A stretch of DNA of 48,464 nt from Eubacterium sp. (GCA_024681515.1 JAILAR010000163.1:1-48464), one strand, 5' to 3'; positions 9,201 to 20,198 are shown, numbered from the stretch's first letter. The notes: generated from the sequence alone by a model not told the origin. Program-made: numbers and translations.

Positions 9201-10527
9201 GAGGCTGAAGATTGATGAAGATCATATGATCTATAAGTCCTGGGACCGGGAAGAGAAGGAATACCAGACCCTTATCATGGATGGAAATGCCCGGTTTGCA
9301 CCCGGCGAAAGGGATTCCCTTGTGATCGGTATGACAGCCTGGAGATGCTTTGAAGACGGGAAATACTGGTGGGGAGACGGAAAACTGTTCGGGAACTTTG
9401 ATCTTGTGATCCTGGATGAAGCGTCCCAGCTTCGGCTGGATCTCGGGATCTGGGCGATCGGCCTCAGAAAGAAGACTGGAAGGACCATGATCGTCGGGGA
9501 TGATGAGCAGCTTTCTGCTATTGTGGCCGGAAGGTATGAGCAAAGACGCGGAGAGACGGACCCGTATCATTCCGTCTTTGATTATTTCCGTAGCTACTAT
9601 GCTGCGCGCGGCTGCGAGGAACGGATGGTCTGCAGGCTGAATGAGAACTTCCGGATGAATGAAACGATCCTGTCCTACAGCAGGAAGCAGATTTACGGAG
9701 AACGTTACACCTCTTTTAGCGAGCAGATCGGACATCAGCTTCTTTCGTTAGCTGAGACGGAGGAAGGAGCACCGGGCTCTGCGGGAGATGAGATATCGCA
9801 GCAGAGCCAAAATCGGATTCTTAATCGGATTCTGGATCAAAACTATCCGTTGGTGGTCTGCTATCTGAAAGCGGATTCGCCAAAGCTGCAGGTTGAGATG
9901 GAACAGGCGCTGGTGAAGGATATCTGCATGGGCCTCTATGAGAGGATGGACTATGACTCGGTGGAGAGTTTCTTTGGGGAATCGGAAGAACATGCGACTC
10001 CGGGACTCGGGATCGTGGTTCCGCATCTTTACTACAGGGACCGGCTGAAGAGCACACTGACGAAAGCTTTTTCGGGGTATGAGGAAGCGGATCCGGATAT
10101 CCCTGCCGCCGATATAGAGGCACGAATCCGGAAAGCGTTGCTGGTGGATACGGTAGATAAGCTGCAGGGACAGGAGAGGGAAGCAATCATCGTGTCCTAT
10201 GGCGTTGCCGATCCGGAACTCATAAACCGTGAGGCGGAGTTTATATACAGCAGAAACCGGCTGAACGTTGCACTCACAAGAGCAAAGAAGAAAATGATCG
10301 TCTTCCTGCCGGAGGATTTTGCGGCCTATTCCCCGGAGATCCTGAGAAGGTCAAACGAAAAACTGGAACTGGGAATCGAGTATGTGGCCGGGCTGAAGGA
10401 CTTCATGCAGGAGGACGGGGACCGGCTGGAAAACCAGGAGATCTCAGGAACATACCTGGATCAGAGCGGTCGGGAGCAGGAATATTCCGGGTGGATATCT
10501 ATTTACAGAAAACCGGATGCCCGGTGA
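6280..10527 (+). CDS. RecB-like nuclease fused to superfamily 1 (Dna2/UPF1-like) helicase
   Basis: 1415-residue fusion. The N-terminal third holds a PD-(D/E)XK nuclease of the RecB/Cas4/TM0106 type: Asp146 (RPDLL), Asp168-Ile-Lys170 and the Q182xxxY186 motif. It is followed by four cysteines (286, 294, 297, 303) that could hold an iron-sulfur cluster or zinc. A middle region (about 420-700) resembles the degenerate second nuclease/RNase H-like domain of such fusions. The C-terminal half is a helicase: Walker A GPPGTGKT with Lys902, Walker B DEAS at 1046-1049, GDDEQ, an NFR segment, DKLQGQE and NVALTRAKK. The start at 6280 is chosen because GGAGGTGA lies 10 nt upstream; an in-frame TTG at 6220 sits before that site. 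Likely role is DNA repair, replication-fork processing or anti-phage defence. It stands alone between a hydrolase and uvrB. Confidence 0.85.
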   Translation: MIRLKLEPSVVAKYYEHECDRYLFLKEGYVVHEESSDSGSRKNDRNTGRADEERTLTPVQLAGYRWEREFYWLLKHSGVSPDISYIDYGDKAELMKEPSWIRRLEKICEEGTGEETVYILQPTIIAPERQSAYPDVDVQWAKARPDLLHVKIRENPEGGRTAVITVLDIKLASTPQMSHKIQIAIYTRLLEEILKDHAFLRVNTDFGYVINKPDYDESPRIVRDAKEGIIGNRIRLRGARIIVNDFMDRKILELEKALHLGFLHSHEVEAEHKITVAEVEAFLKTCRYLVGPACRNCSGRERCCVKWNDHSILFLPYISKSAQEHLWRLKKEFPQDADLLHVDIFHQLVYEQRRVQNGFYARLRENPSWDKYLADGESFQKSLEVLQQYYRGEFYRGALAEQRSPYIKANGRSAELPPPQDPAVSVFLHVDEQYSDGGFERIAAISYCALHVSGDQTENSGTVRFANIKMDDHTFHMADPDYRFVVSVLDRLEQYGRDTGVRFYVLRDMERGILKRIMYHLLYKLRNLRLSEAHRKVIRLLHYLQDEDTLLKRATHPLMCVESAVVSLVDEIRKIYVLPAVIDYTKEDLEYFFDREEADASTPEAHLQLLRRILDMVHAYAADKCFGRARVYSDDTETIEQTQRSPEMEIVSKLYYQGLYDGMLRDKTELQRYLDRVSSYYEFFTATYDPEDEVCDFEEPFSTLRVDNKDKAKRLLTDDSVKTEWTLYESDLKTIDSFYRRAIREYDSLCEIRNHPRNPGGAGGFPGYEVRKAADFPELVRVRSDFSDRRDPITIAVARGFFPESPKTYSGNLDRMRKVMQYKRLHPLADQLSPTEILFPATEEVDGEDSLRSEESIRQMIEHGMINVGGAETGFTASQQEALRHVCRFRDTVVQGPPGTGKTDFIARCVVSLFRFLTEQRGEEEPVRILLTSNSHAAIINMVNKIYDLAEDTPALRNSLYKYLENSSLGGDDRRLKIDEDHMIYKSWDREEKEYQTLIMDGNARFAPGERDSLVIGMTAWRCFEDGKYWWGDGKLFGNFDLVILDEASQLRLDLGIWAIGLRKKTGRTMIVGDDEQLSAIVAGRYEQRRGETDPYHSVFDYFRSYYAARGCEERMVCRLNENFRMNETILSYSRKQIYGERYTSFSEQIGHQLLSLAETEEGAPGSAGDEISQQSQNRILNRILDQNYPLVVCYLKADSPKLQVEMEQALVKDICMGLYERMDYDSVESFFGESEEHATPGLGIVVPHLYYRDRLKSTLTKAFSGYEEADPDIPAADIEARIRKALLVDTVDKLQGQEREAIIVSYGVADPELINREAEFIYSRNRLNVALTRAKKKMIVFLPEDFAAYSPEILRRSNEKLELGIEYVAGLKDFMQEDGDRLENQEISGTYLDQSGREQEYSGWISIYRKPDAR

Positions 10528-10552
10528 GGCTGCTGCAATTAACACTTTAATA

Positions 10553-10668
10553 TTGGTTCGATCTTAGTGCCGCCAGGGGCCCCGCAATTAGCCGCGAGGT
10601 GGTCCGAGAAAAGCATCTGTGGCCAGGCCATAGTGCCGAGGACAATTTATGTGATGGGAATCGTGCCA
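10553..10668 (+). other. Structured intergenic element, related to the 37.3-kb element
   Basis: Its 3' part aligns over about 55 nt with 37390-37446: CCGAG, AAAG, ATCTGTGG, CAGG and GCCG blocks occur in the same order and spacing. A small hairpin with a GCGA tetraloop is kept in both, with GCC/GGU pairing here against GGC/GCC at 37.4 kb. The 5' pairing arms of the 37-kb copy are not recognisable here, so this copy is partial or differently folded. It lies in the 366-bp gap before uvrB. Confidence 0.5.
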
Positions 10669-10703
10669 ACGATTACTTGACAGAGACAATGTTTAGGTGG
10701 CAT

Positions 10704-10732
10704 TAGACATTAGATGTAAAACGGGGTATACT
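10704..10732 (+). promoter_or_regulatory. Probable sigma-A promoter of uvrB
   Basis: TAGACA (-35), 17-bp spacer, TATACT (-10), about 160 bp upstream of uvrB. A TTGACA at 10677-10682 has no -10 at proper distance. No Firmicutes-type LexA box was recognised nearby. The leader holds a small hairpin (ACCCG, AAGA, CGGGT) at 10816-10829 and only very short ORFs. Confidence 0.55.
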
Positions 10733-10893
10733 GTAATACACAGCTTTGAATCTTTATCGAGAAGCAGTGCAAATGACAATGAAAGAAACAGCAGAAAAGA
10801 AAAGTAATATGATAACCCGAAGACGGGTAAGGCGGTGAATGAGATGTACCAGAAAAAGAAGGGTAAACCATTCTGGCTGATTGGAGGATTATA

Positions 10894-12888
10894 ATGGAAT
10901 TCAAACTTTGCTCAGAATACGCTCCCACCGGCGATCAGCCCCAGGCCATTGATGCGCTGGTGAAGGGATTTCAGGCCGGAAATAAACGACAGACCCTGAT
11001 GGGCGTTACGGGTTCGGGAAAAACCTTTACCATGGCGAATGTGATCAAAGCACTTGGGAAGCCGACGCTGATCATTTCTCATAATAAGACACTGGCGGCG
11101 CAGCTTTACGGTGAAATGAAAGCGTTCTTCCCGGAGAATGCGGTGGAGTATTTTGTGTCCTATTATGATTACTATCAGCCGGAGGCGTATGTGCCGACCA
11201 GCGATACCTATATCGCCAAGGATTCTTCCACCAACGACGAGATCGATAAGCTGCGCCACAGCGCCACGGCAGCGTTGATAGAGCGGAAGGATGTTATCGT
11301 GGTGGCGTCGGTGTCCTGTATCTACGGTATCGGTAATCCGGAGGATTACAAGGCCATGATGCTTTCTCTCCGGCCCGGAATGCAGGTGGATCGCGATGAG
11401 CTGATCGGCCGCCTGATCGATATGCAGTACACTCGCAATGAGATGGATTTTAAGCGCAGTACCTTCCGGGTGAAGGGCGACGTGCTGGATGTGATCCCGG
11501 CGAATACTAATGAAAACGCCATCCGTATCGAATTCTTCGGGGATGAGATCGACCGGATCGCCGAGTTTGACCCCCTGACGGGAGAGGTGAAGCGGACGGT
11601 GAATTTTGCGGCTATCTTCCCGGCGTCCTACTACGTGATCGCACCGGAGAAGATGAAAAGGGCTATTCAGGAGATCGAGGAAGAGCTGGATGAACGGGTG
11701 GCCTGGTTCAAGGCAAATGACAAGCTGCTGGAGGCCCAGCGGATCCTGGAACGTACCCAGTTTGATATTGAAATGCTCCGGGAGACCGGGACCTGCTCCG
11801 GCGTGGAGAATTACACGCGGATCCTCGCAGGCGGGAAACCCGGGGATCCGCCGGATACACTGATGGACTTCTTCGGAGATGATTATCTGCTGATCGTGGA
11901 CGAGTCCCATATGACCCTGCCCCAGGTGCGGGCAATGTTCGGCGGAAATAAGGCCCGGAAGCAGACGCTGATCGATTATGGCTTCCGACTCCCTTCGGCC
12001 ATGGACAACCGGCCGCTCAGTTTTGATGAGTTTGAGACACGGGTCGATAAGGCGCTGTTTGTTTCGGCAACCCCGGGACCCTATGAGGAGGAACATGAAC
12101 AGTTCCGGACAGAGCAGGTGATCCGCCCGACGGGTCTTCTGGATCCGCCCATCGATGTTCGCCCTGTGGCAGGTCAGATCGACGATCTTTACGCGGAGAT
12201 CCAAAAGGAAACTGCGGCAGGGAACAAGGTGCTCGTTACGACGCTTACCAAGCGAATGGCGGAGGAACTGACGGACTACCTTCGCGGTATGGATGTGAAG
12301 GTGAAGTATCTGCATTCCGACATCGATACCATGGAACGGACAGAGATCGTCCGGGATCTTCGGCTGGGTGTTTTCGACGTGCTGGTAGGTATCAATTTGC
12401 TTCGGGAAGGACTGGATATTCCGGAGATCACGCTGGTGGCTGTTCTGGATGCGGATAAGGAAGGGTTCCTTCGGTCCGGAACGTCTCTGATCCAGACCAT
12501 CGGGCGTGCGGCGCGAAATGTGGACGGTCACGTGATCATGTACGCGGATACGATTACGGATTCCATGAAGTATGCCATCGATGAGACCAACCGCCGGCGC
12601 GAAATCCAGCAAAGGTACAATGATGAGAACGGGATCACGCCGCAGACGATCCGGAAGGCGATCCGTGAGCTGATCAGCACCGGTGTGGCGGATGCCCAGG
12701 CGGATGCAAAACGTGGATCACGGCACAGCAAAGATCCGGATACCCTGAATAAGAAGGAACTCAGGAAAGAGATTGACCGGCTGACCCGCCGCATGAACCA
12801 GGCTGCAGCCGAGCTGAACTTCGAGCTGGCTGCGGAACTCCGGGATGAGATCAAGGAGCTGAAGGAAGCTCTTCGGGATCTGGAATAG
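10894..12888 (+). CDS. uvrB: Excinuclease ABC subunit B
   Basis: 664-residue UvrB, the damage-verifying helicase-like subunit of nucleotide excision repair that receives DNA from UvrA and recruits UvrC. Walker A GVTGSGKT has Lys43. The damage-probing beta-hairpin is visible in the segment [12 protein letters not shown], followed by helicase motifs including DESH. The C-terminal UVR coiled-coil motif that contacts UvrC lies at about 625-660. The start is set by GGAGG 7 nt upstream. Length is normal for the family. uvrA and uvrC are not in the window. Confidence 0.98.
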   Translation: MEFKLCSEYAPTGDQPQAIDALVKGFQAGNKRQTLMGVTGSGKTFTMANVIKALGKPTLIISHNKTLAAQLYGEMKAFFPENAVEYFVSYYDYYQPEAYVPTSDTYIAKDSSTNDEIDKLRHSATAALIERKDVIVVASVSCIYGIGNPEDYKAMMLSLRPGMQVDRDELIGRLIDMQYTRNEMDFKRSTFRVKGDVLDVIPANTNENAIRIEFFGDEIDRIAEFDPLTGEVKRTVNFAAIFPASYYVIAPEKMKRAIQEIEEELDERVAWFKANDKLLEAQRILERTQFDIEMLRETGTCSGVENYTRILAGGKPGDPPDTLMDFFGDDYLLIVDESHMTLPQVRAMFGGNKARKQTLIDYGFRLPSAMDNRPLSFDEFETRVDKALFVSATPGPYEEEHEQFRTEQVIRPTGLLDPPIDVRPVAGQIDDLYAEIQKETAAGNKVLVTTLTKRMAEELTDYLRGMDVKVKYLHSDIDTMERTEIVRDLRLGVFDVLVGINLLREGLDIPEITLVAVLDADKEGFLRSGTSLIQTIGRAARNVDGHVIMYADTITDSMKYAIDETNRRREIQQRYNDENGITPQTIRKAIRELISTGVADAQADAKRGSRHSKDPDTLNKKELRKEIDRLTRRMNQAAAELNFELAAELRDEIKELKEALRDLE

Positions 12889-12894
12889 ACAATC

Positions 12895-12936
12895 GAAAAC
12901 GGACTGCCTGTAAATTCTACCGGCAGTCCGTTTTTA
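12895..12936 (+). terminator. Intrinsic terminator after uvrB
   Basis: Stem of GGACTGCC with GGCAGTCC extended by AAAAC/GTTTT, followed by TTTTT. It lies right after the uvrB stop. Confidence 0.9.
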
Positions 12937-12961
12937 TGTTGTATTCTTAATACATACGATA

Positions 12962-13010
12962 GTTGTTAATATACGGAGCGCCTCAGGCGCGAAGTATGGA
13001 TTAAAATAAC
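12962..13010 (+). promoter_or_regulatory. Leader hairpin of the GGA/GAA family
   Basis: The outer stem GTTGTTAAT/ATTAAAATAAC continues as ATAC/GTAT with a GG bulge. Then comes a 3x3 internal loop GGA opposite GAA and an inner stem GCGCC/GGCGC with loop TCA. It ends 5 nt before the ribosome binding site of the next gene. It has the same plan as the hairpins at 24.6-25.5 and 27.8 kb. Confidence 0.6.
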
Positions 13011-13028
13011 AATAGAAAGGACTTCTCG

Positions 13029-13364
13029 ATGATGAAAAAAAGAAACGACTTTGGTGCATATGCAAAAGATCTCTGGAACCTCTATCGGCTCTGCCCGGAA
13101 GAAAGCTGCGTTACATTTTCATTCTATAAAGATATGGAAACGCTCTGGAAGGAGGTGACGCTCTGGAAGAATAACGAAATGTCGATCCACCTCCCGGAGG
13201 ACCGGGAGCAAGGGAAGGATGCGCTGGATTATCCGTCCCGGACGGAAGCTGAGCGTAAGCTCTATGAGGCGATCGGGGGATTTGGCTTTGGTCCGTATCG
13301 ACTCAGCCTGGAATGGAACCATGGGTTCGGCAACAGTATCCACCTTCGGGTATATGAAGGCTGA
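13029..13364 (+). CDS. Small hypothetical protein
   Basis: A 111-residue soluble protein with no recognised domain, no signal peptide and no membrane segment. It is rich in aromatic and charged residues, with a Gly-Phe-Gly-Phe-Gly stretch near residue 90. The start ATG at 13029 is 8 nt after AAAGGA; ATG 13032 is an alternative. It is preceded by a leader hairpin of the family also found in front of the unknown, VWA and Nudix genes at 24-28 kb, which hints at shared control. Function unknown. Confidence 0.7.
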   Translation: MMKKRNDFGAYAKDLWNLYRLCPEESCVTFSFYKDMETLWKEVTLWKNNEMSIHLPEDREQGKDALDYPSRTEAERKLYEAIGGFGFGPYRLSLEWNHGFGNSIHLRVYEG

Positions 13365-13382
13365 TGAAGATCTCATGATATC

Positions 13383-13446
13383 AAAAGCGGGCCAGTACCT
13401 GCGGTTATGTCGGTTTCGACATCGCTGCAGGTATTGTCCCGCTTTT
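13383..13446. terminator. Bidirectional terminator between convergent genes
   Basis: A long stem pairs AAAAGCGGG and TACCTGC with GCAGGTA and CCCGCTTTTT, around an inner hairpin. The A tract on the left and T tract on the right let it serve both the 13.0-kb gene and the DUF1858 gene. Confidence 0.85.
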
Positions 13447-13499
13447 TGTATGGTTTCGCGCTGATTCCTGTCGCTGATTTCTGCTGCAAAATCCTGTCG

Positions 13500-13934
13500 T
13501 TACGGAGCGACAGTTTCGCCCGGATGCTCGATCAGCTCCGTAGTCAGCATGTCATTTACAACCTTGATCACATCGTCGGGATCCAGTCCGTGGACGTAGC
13601 TGGCTTCTTCCACACTCTCGTACAGTGCCACGCCGCAGGTCACGCAGTGCATTCCCACGGAGAGGAGCGCTTTTGCTGCGGAAGGATAGATCTCGATCAC
13701 ATCCCCGATCAGCATGTCCTTGGTGATGAACTGGTAGATCCCGTCCTCATCCTTCGGGATATCTTTGTACTTCTCTTCAGGTGTTACCGGAACAGGATCT
13801 GCAGAGGCATGGTCCGCATCGGTTGCGGATTCAGCAGCGGCCGGCGCTGCTTTATCGGTCTCTTTATCGGTTCCCTTATGTATATCGTCCCAGGAAACGA
13901 ATTCGCTTCGGAATCCATTCTTTGTATCGTCCAT
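13500..13934 (-). CDS. DUF1858 domain protein with CxxC motif
   Basis: A 144-residue protein. An acidic, low-complexity N-terminal half (about 1-65) is followed by a DUF1858 domain (about 67-135) with the motif MHCVTC (Cys97, Cys100). Such domains occur alone or attached to hybrid-cluster and redox proteins and are thought to bind a metal or take part in thiol chemistry; the exact role is not established. The start at 13934 is preferred over the ATG at 13949, because the first codons of the longer frame are themselves the GGAGG site. It diverges from ileS and has its own promoter. Confidence 0.85.
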   Translation of the reverse strand: MDDTKNGFRSEFVSWDDIHKGTDKETDKAAPAAAESATDADHASADPVPVTPEEKYKDIPKDEDGIYQFITKDMLIGDVIEIYPSAAKALLSVGMHCVTCGVALYESVEEASYVHGLDPDDVIKVVNDMLTTELIEHPGETVAP

Positions 13935-13966
13935 GTGTATGGCCTCCATGATCTGTATTCTACTGA

Positions 13967-13995
13967 ATTAAACCTTTTTTTCTCTCGTTTGTCAA
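13967..13995 (-). promoter_or_regulatory. Promoter of the DUF1858 gene
   Basis: On the minus strand TTGACA, a 17-bp spacer and TTTAAT, about 35 bp upstream of the chosen start. Confidence 0.65.
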
Positions 13996-14153
13996 GGGGA
14001 AGGCACCTTCGAACCATGACTGTGTCAAAGAATCGGCCGATTATGTAAACTACATGTTGCATATTGTATTATCAGACAGGAGAAAATGGTGAGATTATAC
14101 AAAAGAGGCCTTGTTTTGGTGCATTTTTCTACTCTTTTTCGGGTGTGTGAAGT

Positions 14154-14183
14154 TTGACACATGGAAAAGGGAAGTGATATACT
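14154..14183 (+). promoter_or_regulatory. Promoter of ileS
   Basis: TTGACA, 18-bp spacer, TATACT. The transcript would begin near 14190, which rules out the ATG at 14192 as start and leaves a leader of about 80 nt. No T-box (no UGGGUGG-type motif or long leader) was found. Confidence 0.75.
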
Positions 14184-14272
14184 TGTGAAGTGTGTATCCA
14201 GCGAAAGGTGACGACTTTTTGTGTAGAGTTTTGAATACAAGATACACAAGAACAGAAAGGAATCTGCAGATT

Positions 14273-17200
14273 ATGTACGACAAGGTTTCAAACAAGCTTG
14301 CATTCGTAGAGAACGAGGCCAAGGTGCTGGAGTTCTGGAACGAAAACAAGGTATTTGAGAAGAGTATCGAAGAGAAGAAGGATCTTCCGGTTTATACCTT
14401 CTACGACGGCCCCCCGACGGCAAACGGAAAGCCCCACATCGGTCACGTGCTTACCCGTGTCATCAAGGATATGATCCCACGGTACCAGACCATGAAGGGC
14501 CACAAGATCATCCGTAAGGCCGGCTGGGATACCCATGGACTTCCGGTGGAGCTGGAAGTGGAGAAGGAGATCGGCATCGACGGCAAGGAGCAGATCGAAG
14601 AGTACGGCATCGAGCCCTTTATCAGGAAATGTAAAGAGTCCGTATGGCAGTACAAGGGCATGTGGGAGCAGTTCTCCGGCAAGGTCGGCTTCTGGGCGGA
14701 TATGGATGATCCGTATGTAACCTATCACAATGACTATATCGAGTCCGAATGGTGGGCCCTGAAGAAGATCTGGGACATGGGCCTGCTGTACAAGGGCTTT
14801 AAGGTTGTACCCTACTGTCCGCGGTGCGGAACTCCGCTGTCCTCTCACGAGGTAGCACAGGGATACAAGTCCGTAAAGGAGCGTTCCGCAGTGGTTCGCT
14901 TCAAGGCAAAGGTTGCCGAGGGGGAAGAGCAGTACTATTTCCTGGCATGGACCACCACCCCCTGGACCCTGCCCTCCAACCTGGCACTCTGCGTAAATCC
15001 GTCCGAGACCTACGTAAAGGTGAAGGCCTGCGACGGTTACACCTACATCATGGCCAAGGCACTTCTGGACACCGTGATCGGCGGTCTCCTGCAGGAGAAG
15101 GACGGCGAGGGCAAGCCGAAGTTTGCTCCGCTTGCCAACGGCAAGGCCTATGAGATCCTGGAAGAGTATGTCGGAAAGGATCTGGAAGGCAGAGAGTACG
15201 AGTCTCTCTGGGCAGCCGCGGCGGATAAGGCCGAGAAGCAGCATAAGAAAGCACATTTCATTGTAGCGGATGACTACGTAACCATGACCGACGGTACCGG
15301 TATCGTACATATCGCACCGGCCTTCGGTGAGGATGACGGACGTGTGGGCCGGAAATACGACCTGCCCTTCGTTCAGTTCGTAGAAGCAGACGGAACCATG
15401 TCTGCGGAGACACCTTTTGCAGGTCTCTTCGTAAAGGATGCGGATCCCAAGGTTCTGGAGGATCTGATCTCCCGGAATCTGCTGTTTGCAGCACCCAAGT
15501 TCGAGCATGACTATCCCTTCTGCTGGAGATGTGATACTCCGCTGATCTACTATGCCCGCGAATCCTGGTTCATCAAGATGACCGAGGTCAGCGACCGCAT
15601 GGTTGCAAACAATGATACCGTAAACTGGATCCCCGAAGGTATCGGTAAGGGACGTTTCGGCGAATGGCTGAAGAACGTTCAGGACTGGGGTCTGTCCCGC
15701 GACCGTTACTGGGGTACACCGCTCAATATCTGGGAGTGTGAGGACTGCGCAAAGCGTGAGTCCATCGGCAGCATCGCCGAGCTCCGGGAGAAGGGCGTCA
15801 TGGCAGACGGCTCTGCGGTTCCGGAGGATATCGAGCTTCACCGTCCGTATGTGGACGGCGTGGTACTTACCTGCCCGGACTGTGGTAAGAAAATGCACCG
15901 TGTACCGGAGGTCATCGACTGCTGGTTTGATTCCGGCGCCATGCCCTTCGCACAGTGGCATTATCCGTTTGAGAACGAAGACATTTTCAAGGAGAACTTC
16001 CCGGCAGACTTCATCAGTGAGGCCGTGGATCAGACCCGTGGCTGGTTCTACAGTCTGATGGCGATCTCCACCCTGCTCTTTGATCAGGCACCTTATAAGA
16101 ACGTGATCGTTCTGGGACATGTGCAGGATAAGGACGGACAGAAGATGTCCAAGTCCAAGGGAAATGCCGTAGATCCCATGGAAGCACTGGAGAAGTACGG
16201 CGCAGATGCCATCCGCTGGTATTTCTATACGAATTCCGCACCCTGGCTGCCCAACCGTTTCCACGAGAAGGCAGTGACCGAGGGACAGAGCAAGTTCATG
16301 GGTACGCTGTGGAATACCTATGCGTTCTATGTACTGTATGCGGAGATCGATCAGTTTAATCCGCTGGAGCATGAGCTGGATTTTGAGTCCCTGTCCGTTA
16401 TGGACCGGTGGCTGCTGTCCAAGCTGAACTCTGCGGTGAAGACCTTTGACGAGAATCTGTCGAACTACCGGATCCCGGAGGCTGCAAAGGCTCTGGCGGA
16501 GTTCGTGGATGATATGAGTAACTGGTATGTACGTCGCTGCCGTGAGCGTTACTGGGTAAAGGGCATGCCGCAGGATAAGGTAAATGCCTACATGACCCTG
16601 TATACCGCCCTTGTAACCGTGAGCCAGGCGGCCGCACCCATGGTGCCCTTCATTACGGAGAATATCTATCAGAATCTGGTTCGGAACATCGATTCCGATG
16701 CGCCCATCAGTATCCACCTCTGCGAGTTCCCGGAGGTACAGGAGGAGCTGATCGATACCGAGCTGGAGCAGGCTATGGATGAGGTTTTGAAGACCGTTGT
16801 CTTCGGACGTGCAGCCCGCAACACCGCAAATGTGAAGAACCGTCAGCCGCTGGCAGCCATGTATGTGAAGGCACCGGAAGCACTGGATACGTTCTACACT
16901 GATATCATCAAGGATGAGCTGAATGTGAAGACCGTGGAGTTCCGGGACGATGTGTCCGGCTTTACCTCCTACAGCTTCAAGCCGCAGCTGAAGACCGTAG
17001 GTCCGAAGTACGGCAAGCTGCTGGGTGGTATCCGCAGCTACCTTACGGATTCCGACGGCTCAAAGCTGATGGCGGAGCTGAAAGCAAACGGCGTGATCCG
17101 CTTTGACGTAAACGGTGAGACCGTAGAACTGGCCGAGGAAGATCTTCTGATCGAGACGGCTCAGAGCGCAGATTACGTCAGCGAGGGTGACAACACCGTA

Positions 17201-17497
17201 ACTGTGGTTCTGGATGTGCGTCTTACACCGGAACTTATCGAGGAAGGCTTTGTCCGCGAAGTGATCTCCAAGGTACAGACCCAGCGGAAGGAAGCAGACT
17301 TCGAAGTTACCGACCGTATCACGCTGTACATTTCCGGAAATGATACCCTGGCGGGAATCGTTCAGAAGAACGAGGAGCAGCTGAAGGGTGCCGTGCTGGC
17401 TACTGATATTGTATACGATGCACCGGCAGCGGATGCCTACACCAAGGAGTGGGACATCAATAAAGAGCATGTTACACTTGGAGTGGCAAGGAAGTAA
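14273..17497 (+). CDS. ileS: Isoleucyl-tRNA synthetase, type 2 (long, eukaryote-like form)
   Basis: A 1074-residue class I aminoacyl-tRNA synthetase that charges tRNA-Ile. The ATP-binding motif HIGH is at residues 55-58 and KMSKS at 624-628. A long editing domain lies between them and an anticodon-binding domain follows. Length and the absence of the C-terminal zinc finger of the E. coli type place it with IleS2, the form generally associated with low mupirocin sensitivity (family knowledge, not tested here). The start at 14273 follows AGAAAGGAA and fits the promoter position. It is followed closely by glgP, but a promoter-like region separates them. Confidence 0.96.
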   Translation: MYDKVSNKLAFVENEAKVLEFWNENKVFEKSIEEKKDLPVYTFYDGPPTANGKPHIGHVLTRVIKDMIPRYQTMKGHKIIRKAGWDTHGLPVELEVEKEIGIDGKEQIEEYGIEPFIRKCKESVWQYKGMWEQFSGKVGFWADMDDPYVTYHNDYIESEWWALKKIWDMGLLYKGFKVVPYCPRCGTPLSSHEVAQGYKSVKERSAVVRFKAKVAEGEEQYYFLAWTTTPWTLPSNLALCVNPSETYVKVKACDGYTYIMAKALLDTVIGGLLQEKDGEGKPKFAPLANGKAYEILEEYVGKDLEGREYESLWAAAADKAEKQHKKAHFIVADDYVTMTDGTGIVHIAPAFGEDDGRVGRKYDLPFVQFVEADGTMSAETPFAGLFVKDADPKVLEDLISRNLLFAAPKFEHDYPFCWRCDTPLIYYARESWFIKMTEVSDRMVANNDTVNWIPEGIGKGRFGEWLKNVQDWGLSRDRYWGTPLNIWECEDCAKRESIGSIAELREKGVMADGSAVPEDIELHRPYVDGVVLTCPDCGKKMHRVPEVIDCWFDSGAMPFAQWHYPFENEDIFKENFPADFISEAVDQTRGWFYSLMAISTLLFDQAPYKNVIVLGHVQDKDGQKMSKSKGNAVDPMEALEKYGADAIRWYFYTNSAPWLPNRFHEKAVTEGQSKFMGTLWNTYAFYVLYAEIDQFNPLEHELDFESLSVMDRWLLSKLNSAVKTFDENLSNYRIPEAAKALAEFVDDMSNWYVRRCRERYWVKGMPQDKVNAYMTLYTALVTVSQAAAPMVPFITENIYQNLVRNIDSDAPISIHLCEFPEVQEELIDTELEQAMDEVLKTVVFGRAARNTANVKNRQPLAAMYVKAPEALDTFYTDIIKDELNVKTVEFRDDVSGFTSYSFKPQLKTVGPKYGKLLGGIRSYLTDSDGSKLMAELKANGVIRFDVNGETVELAEEDLLIETAQSADYVSEGDNTVTVVLDVRLTPELIEEGFVREVISKVQTQRKEADFEVTDRITLYISGNDTLAGIVQKNEEQLKGAVLATDIVYDAPAADAYTKEWDINKEHVTLGVARK

Positions 17498-17563
17498 TTG
17501 GCACACAATTGGCACACCATTTGGCACATAAATAAGGTATACTTGAAATGATGTATACTTGAT
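17498..17563 (+). promoter_or_regulatory. Repeat-rich control region of glgP
   Basis: Three copies of TTGGCACA start at 17498, 17509 and 17521, about one helical turn apart. They are followed by two direct copies of GTATACTTGA (17537 and 17553), each holding a TATACT -10 hexamer. No -35 hexamer lies at 16-18 bp from either, which suggests an activator-dependent promoter or operator array. Confidence 0.5.
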
Positions 17564-17583
17564 TTACAAGGAGGTTTATGAGA

Positions 17584-20058
<2,475 letters not shown>

Positions 20059-20136
20059 TTTGTTTTGATAAACCGGAACCGGTACGAAGACGGATAATGA
20101 TACGGATCGGAATCGGTTAACAGCGACAACAGAAAG

Positions 20137-20176
20137 AGCCTGTCATCCTTTGGCTTCGGGTGACAGGCTTTTGAAA
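20137..20176 (+). terminator. Intrinsic terminator after glgP
   Basis: Stem GCCTGTCA/TGACAGGC, with extra G-C pairs toward the loop, followed by TTTTG, about 75 bp after the glgP stop and before the acyl carrier protein gene. Confidence 0.8.
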
Positions 20177-20198
20177 ATGGTATAAAGCGGAGAACATT

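Noticed and set aside
10771-10894. Very short ORFs in the uvrB leader (about 16-22 codons), one overlapping the uvrB start
   Set aside because: There is no convincing ribosome binding site of their own and no sign of a leader peptide. They could be chance frames.
10912-12612. 566-residue open frame antisense to uvrB
   Set aside because: A shadow of uvrB; its composition (His, Gln, Ile rich) is typical of antisense translation.
13407-14048. 213-residue plus-strand frame over the DUF1858 gene
   Set aside because: It begins inside the bidirectional terminator and reads antisense to a domain that is recognisable on the minus strand.
14190-14272. T-box riboswitch upstream of ileS
   Set aside because: The leader after the promoter is only about 80 nt and lacks the T-box sequence and antiterminator.
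14288-16717. 809-residue open frame antisense to ileS
   Set aside because: Same reason: a shadow of the ileS coding strand with no family resemblance.
17498-17526. Sigma-54 promoter before glgP
   Set aside because: TTGGCAC resembles the -24 element, but no TTGC -12 element is at the right distance and the motif is repeated three times.
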